52,189 bases of DNA from Dongia sedimenti. Its GTDB lineage: Bacteria > Pseudomonadota > Alphaproteobacteria > Dongiales > Dongiaceae. The DNA is taken from positions 1-52,189 of the forward strand of contig JAUYVI010000013.1 of NCBI GenBank assembly GCA_030715195.1, read 5' to 3'. The notes below the pieces were generated by a model. The model was not told where the DNA came from, made no database searches, and saw only the letters and a program-made list of their open reading frames with translations. Made by a program: the position numbers and the translations under genes. Positions 48,864 to 52,189 of this stretch are shown piece after piece (position 1 is the stretch's first letter; each line of letters begins with the position of its first letter).

Positions 48864-49328
48864 ATGCCCGGCAAGATCGAGGCCCGCCTCGCCGAACTGA
48901 AGATCGAGCTGCCCAAGGCGGCGGCCCCCGTCGCCAACTACGTGCCCGTCGTGATCGCCGGCAAGACCGCCTATACCTCGGGCCAAGTCACCGTCCTCAA
49001 TGGCGAGTTCAAGTATATCGGTAAGCTCGGCAAGGAGTTCACCGTCGAGGACGGCCAGAAGGCGGCGCGGCTCTGCGGCCTCAACGTGATCGCCCAGGTG
49101 AAGGCCGCGATCGGCGATCTCGACAAGGTGAAGCGGGTCTTGAAGCTCACCTGCTTCGTCAACTCGGTCTCCGAGTTCACCGACCAACCGAAGGTCGCCA
49201 ACGGCGTCTCCGACCTGATGGTCGAGGTGTTCGGCGATGCCGGCAAGCACGCGCGCTCGGCGGTGGGGGTCAACGTCCTCCCGCTCAACGTCGCCTGCGA
49301 GGTCGAGGCGATTTTCGAGCTCGAGTAA
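48864..49328 (+). CDS. RidA-family protein
   Basis: A 154-residue Rid (YjgF/YER057c/UK114) family protein. RidA hydrolyses reactive enamines or imines formed by PLP enzymes. The typical Arg lies in HARSAVGVNVLPLNVACEVEAIFELE (near 133), and VVIAGKTAYTSGQV is the first strand. It belongs to the longer Rid subgroup (about 150 residues). AAGGAG precedes ATG 48864. The aminotransferases elsewhere in the window fit its role but are not linked. Confidence 0.93.
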   Translation: MPGKIEARLAELKIELPKAAAPVANYVPVVIAGKTAYTSGQVTVLNGEFKYIGKLGKEFTVEDGQKAARLCGLNVIAQVKAAIGDLDKVKRVLKLTCFVNSVSEFTDQPKVANGVSDLMVEVFGDAGKHARSAVGVNVLPLNVACEVEAIFELE

Positions 49329-49338
49329 ACGCACATTC

Positions 49339-49423
49339 ACCGTCACCCGCGGGCTTGACCCGCGGGTCTCTCTCGGCGTTCGCGCCGGAGGAAGATGCCC
49401 GGGTCAAGCCCGGGCATGACGGT
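49339..49423. repeat. Composite palindromic intergenic element
   Basis: Terminal arms ACCGTCA (49339-49345) and TGACGGT (49417-49423) enclose two internal palindromes, ACCCGCGGG-CTTGA-CCCGCGGGT and TGCCCGGG-TCAAG-CCCGGGCA. The TCAAG and CTTGA loops are mirror images. This is a BIME-like or miniature mobile element; it lies between ridA and the FemAB-like gene. Confidence 0.75.
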
Positions 49424-49479
49424 TCGTAAGGTTGGTCCGCCTTGCCAGATGGCTGCAGGCGGCCCAGATTAACAGCGGA

Positions 49480-50643
49480 ATGCACGCGCCTCAGTCCCCC
49501 CGTCCGCTCACCGCCAACGTCATCGACCGCATCGACGCGGTGTCCGCGGGCGACTGGGATGCCTGCGCGGGGCCGGACAACCCGTTCCTGCGCCATGCCT
49601 TCCTGAAAGCCCTGGAGGATTCGGGTTCGGTCGGGCGCAAGACCGGCTGGCTGCCGCAGCACCTGGCGCTTGCCGACGAGAGCGGCGTCCTGCAGGCCGC
49701 CGCGCCGATGTATGTCAAAGGCCATTCCCAGGGCGAATACATCTTCGACCATGGCTGGGCCGATGCCTATGAGCGCGCCGGCGGGCAGTATTATCCGAAA
49801 TTGCAGGTCGCGGTGCCGTTCACGCCGGTGCCGGGGCCGCGGCTGCTCACCCGCGGCGGCGATGCCGATGTCCGGCAAGCGCTGATCGGCGCGCTGCGCT
49901 CCGTCGCGGAACAGTCCCAGCTCTCGTCGCTGCATGTCACCTTCTGCACGGAAGAGGAAGCGGCGTTGCTGCGCGAGGCCGGATTCCTGCATCGGATCGG
50001 CGTGCAGTATCATTTCGACAATCCCGGCTATGGCAGCTTCGACGACTTCCTCGGCGCCCTCTCCTCGCGCAAACGCAAGTCGATCCGCAAGGAACGCGAG
50101 GCGACCAAGGCATACGGCCTGACGATCCGCGCGCTCAGCGGCACCGAGATCGAGCGGAAGCACTGGGACGCGTTCTTCGCCTTCTACATGGATACCGGCA
50201 ACCGCAAATGGGGCCGGCCCTATCTCACAAGGCGGTTCTTCGACCTGCTCGGCAGCACGATGCCCGAGAATGTCGTGCTGATGTTCGCCGAGAAGGACGG
50301 CGAGCCGGTGGCGGGCGCGCTCAATCTCAAGGGCACGGACTGTCTCTATGGCCGCAACTGGGGTTGTCTCGACGAGTTCAAGTTCCTGCATTTCGAGCTC
50401 TGCTATTACCAGGCGATCGACTATGCGATCGCACATGGGCTGAAGCGGGTCGAGGCCGGCGCCCAAGGCGAGCACAAGATCCAGCGCGGCTATCTGCCGG
50501 TCGCCACCCATTCGGCGCATTGGATCGCCGAGCGCAGCTTCAAGGCGGCGGTCGCCGACTTCCTCGAGCGCGAGCGCCGGGTGATCCAACAGGAGATCGC
50601 CGGCCTGGCGGAGTTCAGCCCGTTCCGCAAAGCGGACTGCTGA
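49480..50643 (+). CDS. FemAB-like/peptidoglycan-related acyltransferase (DUF482)
   Basis: A 387-residue protein of the DUF482/FemAB-like GNAT family. PMYVKGHSQGEYIFDHGWADAYERAGGQYYPKLQVAVPFTPVPGPRLLT is the family core, with HWDAFFAFYMDTGNRKWGRPYLTRRFFDLL and GAQGEHKIQRGYLPVATHSAHWI in the second acyl-transfer half. Family members are predicted to act on cell-wall or amino acid acceptors; exact substrate unknown. ATG 49480 is chosen since the longer frame to 49432 lies in the intergenic repeat side and has no better site. It is the last core-like gene before the methyltransferase. Confidence 0.88.
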   Translation: MHAPQSPRPLTANVIDRIDAVSAGDWDACAGPDNPFLRHAFLKALEDSGSVGRKTGWLPQHLALADESGVLQAAAPMYVKGHSQGEYIFDHGWADAYERAGGQYYPKLQVAVPFTPVPGPRLLTRGGDADVRQALIGALRSVAEQSQLSSLHVTFCTEEEAALLREAGFLHRIGVQYHFDNPGYGSFDDFLGALSSRKRKSIRKEREATKAYGLTIRALSGTEIERKHWDAFFAFYMDTGNRKWGRPYLTRRFFDLLGSTMPENVVLMFAEKDGEPVAGALNLKGTDCLYGRNWGCLDEFKFLHFELCYYQAIDYAIAHGLKRVEAGAQGEHKIQRGYLPVATHSAHWIAERSFKAAVADFLERERRVIQQEIAGLAEFSPFRKADC

Positions 50644-50761
50644 GCCAGGCGCCTCTCGTTCCTGCCTGCCGTCCCCATCGGCGTTTGTGACCATGGTCAC
50701 TCGACGATCGCGGCGCCTTGGCCTCATCTCCCGGCAACAACACGACCTGGAGGAGGAACCC

Positions 50762-51592
50762 ATGAACATGCAGGCCACCACCACCCCGATGCCCGACCTC
50801 GTTGCCGTCAAGGCACGCCAGCAGGCGGCCTGGGGCTCCGGCGATTACGCGATCGTCGGCACCACCTTGCAGATCGTCGGCGAGATGCTGTGCGAGGCGG
50901 TCGATCTCAGGAGCAACCAGCGGGTGCTCGACGTCGCCGCCGGCAACGGCAATGCGACGCTCGCCGCCGCGCGCCGCTTCGCCGACGTGACCTCGACCGA
51001 CTATGTCGGCGCGTTGCTGGAGCGCGGCAAGGAACGCGCCAAGGCCGAGCGGCTGCCGGTCAAGTTCCAGGAGGCGGATGCCGAGGACCTGCCGTTTGCC
51101 GATGGCAGCTTCGACACCGTGCTCTCGACCTTCGGCGTCATGTTCACACCGCATCAGGAGCGGGCGGCGCGCGAGCTCCTTCGCGTCACCAGGTCCGGCG
51201 GCAAGATCGGCCTTGCCAACTGGACGCCGGACGGCTTCATCGGCCAGCTGTTCAAGACCCTCGGCCAGTACATCCCGCCGGCGCCGGGCGTGAAGTCGCC
51301 AGCGCTCTGGGGCACCAAGGCGCATCTCGACGCCCTGTTCGGCGCGGGCGGCACGGTGTTCGCGAAGCCCCGGCATTTCGCCTTCCGCTACAAGTCGCCG
51401 GAGCACATGCTGGAGATCTTCCGCGGCTATTACGGTCCGGTGCTGAAGGCCTTCGCCGCCCTTGACGCCGAGAAACAGACCGCGCTGGAAGCCGACATCC
51501 TGGCGTTGATGGCGCGCTTCAACAGCGTGAAGGACGGCACGCTGGTGGTGTTGAGCGAATACCTGGAAGTGGTGGTAACCAAGAACGCGTGA
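50762..51592 (+). CDS. Class I SAM-dependent methyltransferase
   Basis: A 276-residue UbiE-like methyltransferase. Motif I is VLDVAAGNGNATLAAARRF, motif post-I TSTDYVGALLERGKERA, motif II EDLPFADGSFDTVLSTFGVMF, and motif III RVTRSGGKIGLANWTPDGF. Substrate unknown; the pattern is that of the Methyltransf_11/UbiE group acting on small aromatic or lipid substrates. GGAGGAGGAA precedes ATG 50762. No enzyme of a clear pathway adjoins it. A GC-rich hairpin follows. Confidence 0.9.
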   Translation: MNMQATTTPMPDLVAVKARQQAAWGSGDYAIVGTTLQIVGEMLCEAVDLRSNQRVLDVAAGNGNATLAAARRFADVTSTDYVGALLERGKERAKAERLPVKFQEADAEDLPFADGSFDTVLSTFGVMFTPHQERAARELLRVTRSGGKIGLANWTPDGFIGQLFKTLGQYIPPAPGVKSPALWGTKAHLDALFGAGGTVFAKPRHFAFRYKSPEHMLEIFRGYYGPVLKAFAALDAEKQTALEADILALMARFNSVKDGTLVVLSEYLEVVVTKNA

Positions 51593-51601
51593 TCGCAACC
51601 A

Positions 51602-51634
51602 GACGGCGGTGCGCAAGTCCTGCGCGCCGCCGTC
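51602..51634 (+). terminator. GC-rich hairpin after the methyltransferase gene
   Basis: GACGGCGGTGCGCA and TGCGCGCCGCCGTC pair over 14 positions (one T-G) around a 5-base loop, 10 bp after the stop. There is no T-tract, so termination would need Rho or the stem may only protect the 3' end. Confidence 0.4.
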
Positions 51635-51969
51635 CTGGTCCACCCCGACGCGCCCCGGCGGTTCTGCTGGCGCAAGATCGACCAAGCTGTTGACGAGAAA
51701 CGCGCAATCTCATTCGGCGCGTCGAGACGGATCTGGGATTCTGTCGGGGTCCCGTCGGGGTTGACGGAACGGACCGGGAGAGCAGCGGCGCGGATCAAGC
51801 GCGACCCGGCGCGCGGGTTCGCTTCATAACGTCGAGACGATCGGCAAGCTATGCTTCTCGGGCGGTGAACGCCTTGTGCCATGCAGAATTGGCAGCCGAA
51901 CTTTTCCCTGTCCGGGTCGGGTCCGGGTTGCGGACGCGGACGTCCCATCGGTCGCGTCTTGATGCGGAA

Positions 51970-52000
51970 TTCACGATCTCAAACAGCGTGAGATTATACC
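51970..52000 (+). promoter_or_regulatory. Promoter with operator-like dyad in its spacer
   Basis: TTCACG (51970-51975) is followed 18-19 bp later by TTATAC or TATACC (51994-52000). The spacer holds the perfect dyad ATCTCA-AACAGCG-TGAGAT (51976-51994). Dyads inside a 19-bp spacer are typical of MerR-family activation. Transcription would start near 52007, leaving a leader of about 110 bases before the ATG at 52118. Confidence 0.45.
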
Positions 52001-52117
52001 ACGGACCTGCGCGCGTGTCCGGCGCGGCATGCGTGAGGTGACGTAAAGGATTCTGTGTCAGGGCAAGGAAGGGGTACTCCAGATGTGAACTGCCAAGCAC
52101 ACAAGAGGAGCCCCCCC

Positions 52118-52189
52118 ATGCCACAGCAAGCTGCGACGATCACGAGTTTACCAATGGCTTTTGAAGTCGTGAAGGCAATGCAGGCGGAC
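52118..52189 (+). CDS. Partial CDS at window edge, N-terminal 24 residues
   Basis: ATG 52118 has GAGGAG seven bases upstream, and the frame is open to the end of the window (MPQQAATITSLPMAFEVVKA continues). Too little is present to name a family: the segment is mildly hydrophobic and helical, with no signal peptide. An in-frame GTG at 52085 would add 11 residues but has the poorer position. The long leader and dyad-bearing promoter suggest a regulated gene. Confidence 0.5.
   Translation, partial: MPQQAATITSLPMAFEVVKAMQAD

Larger units (their letters stand above)
51593..52117. other. 525-bp gene-free regulatory stretch
   Basis: I see no convincing gene here; frames on the minus strand are short and of poor coding character. 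It holds the hairpin at 51602-51634 and a promoter whose -35/-10 spacer contains an inverted repeat (51970-52000). An ATG-TGA start-stop pair occurs at 52083-52088 behind AAGGAAGGGG. The length suggests a long, regulated leader for the gene starting at 52118. Confidence 0.5.

Noticed and set aside
1-52189. CRISPR arrays, tRNA or rRNA genes, insertion sequences with transposase
   Set aside because: No regular spaced repeats, cloverleaf-like T-loop motifs, rRNA segments or transposase motifs were seen on either strand.

Overview
The window reads as chromosome of a GC-rich (roughly two-thirds GC by eye) alphaproteobacterium. The best guess from gene content is Rhodospirillales. Markers are the run aroQ-accB-accC-aat followed by genes for a DUF2155 protein, an MlaD-type protein and an NDUFA12-type complex I subunit; a long B12-dependent ribonucleotide reductase; a malate thiokinase/serine-glyoxylate aminotransferase operon; and SorAB-type sulfite dehydrogenase. 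The genus cannot be fixed from sequence alone.

Layout. (1) 1-3.6 kb is accessory DNA of visibly lower GC. It holds small ORFs, a SLATT-like two-helix membrane protein translationally coupled to a 54-residue charged protein, a broken acetyltransferase-like fragment, and a GIY-YIG (T5orf172-like) protein with an unrecognised C-terminal region. (2) 3.7-15.6 kb is core: an aminotransferase, a gamma-glutamyltransferase-like lipoprotein, a BepA-like M48 protease, a DsbA-like oxidoreductase, aroQ-accBC from one promoter, aat, mlaD, an NDUFA12 homologue, an acetyltransferase and a DMT exporter. (3) 15.6-19.75 kb is nrdJ, with candidate NrdR boxes over its promoter and a strong terminator. (4) 19.8-28.2 kb is mixed accessory material: a low-GC ComEC-like metallo-beta-lactamase protein, a ParDE-type toxin-antitoxin pair with a perfect palindromic operator, a GFA protein, an AAC(3)-like acetyltransferase, an HxlR regulator divergent from an NTF2-SDR fusion, and several catabolic or housekeeping enzymes. 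(5) 28.2-37.7 kb holds a secreted trypsin-like protease with no standard start codon, a DUF47/PiT phosphate-uptake pair, an ALDH7-like dehydrogenase, cutC, and an ABC importer behind a near-consensus Pho box, which suggests phosphonate or another phosphorus compound as substrate. (6) 37.6-41.8 kb is sgaA-mtkA-mtkB of the serine cycle, divergent from a NarL-type regulator with a degenerate receiver. (7) 41.8-52.2 kb has a LysR/MFS/aldo-keto reductase cluster, sorAB, a WYL regulator divergent from a small-protein/EamA operon, RidA, a FemAB-like protein, a methyltransferase, a 525-bp regulatory gap and the start of one more gene.

Two themes join genes. Phosphorus acquisition is represented by PiT with DUF47 and by the Pho-box ABC importer. 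C1/C2 carbon and sulfite metabolism are represented by sgaA-mtkAB and sorAB. The strongest candidates for undescribed biology are the SLATT/54-residue pair with its small-gene neighbourhood, the GIY-YIG protein, the stand-alone ComEC-like protein, and the protease whose predicted signal cleavage would directly expose an Ile-Ile-Asn-Gly N-terminus.
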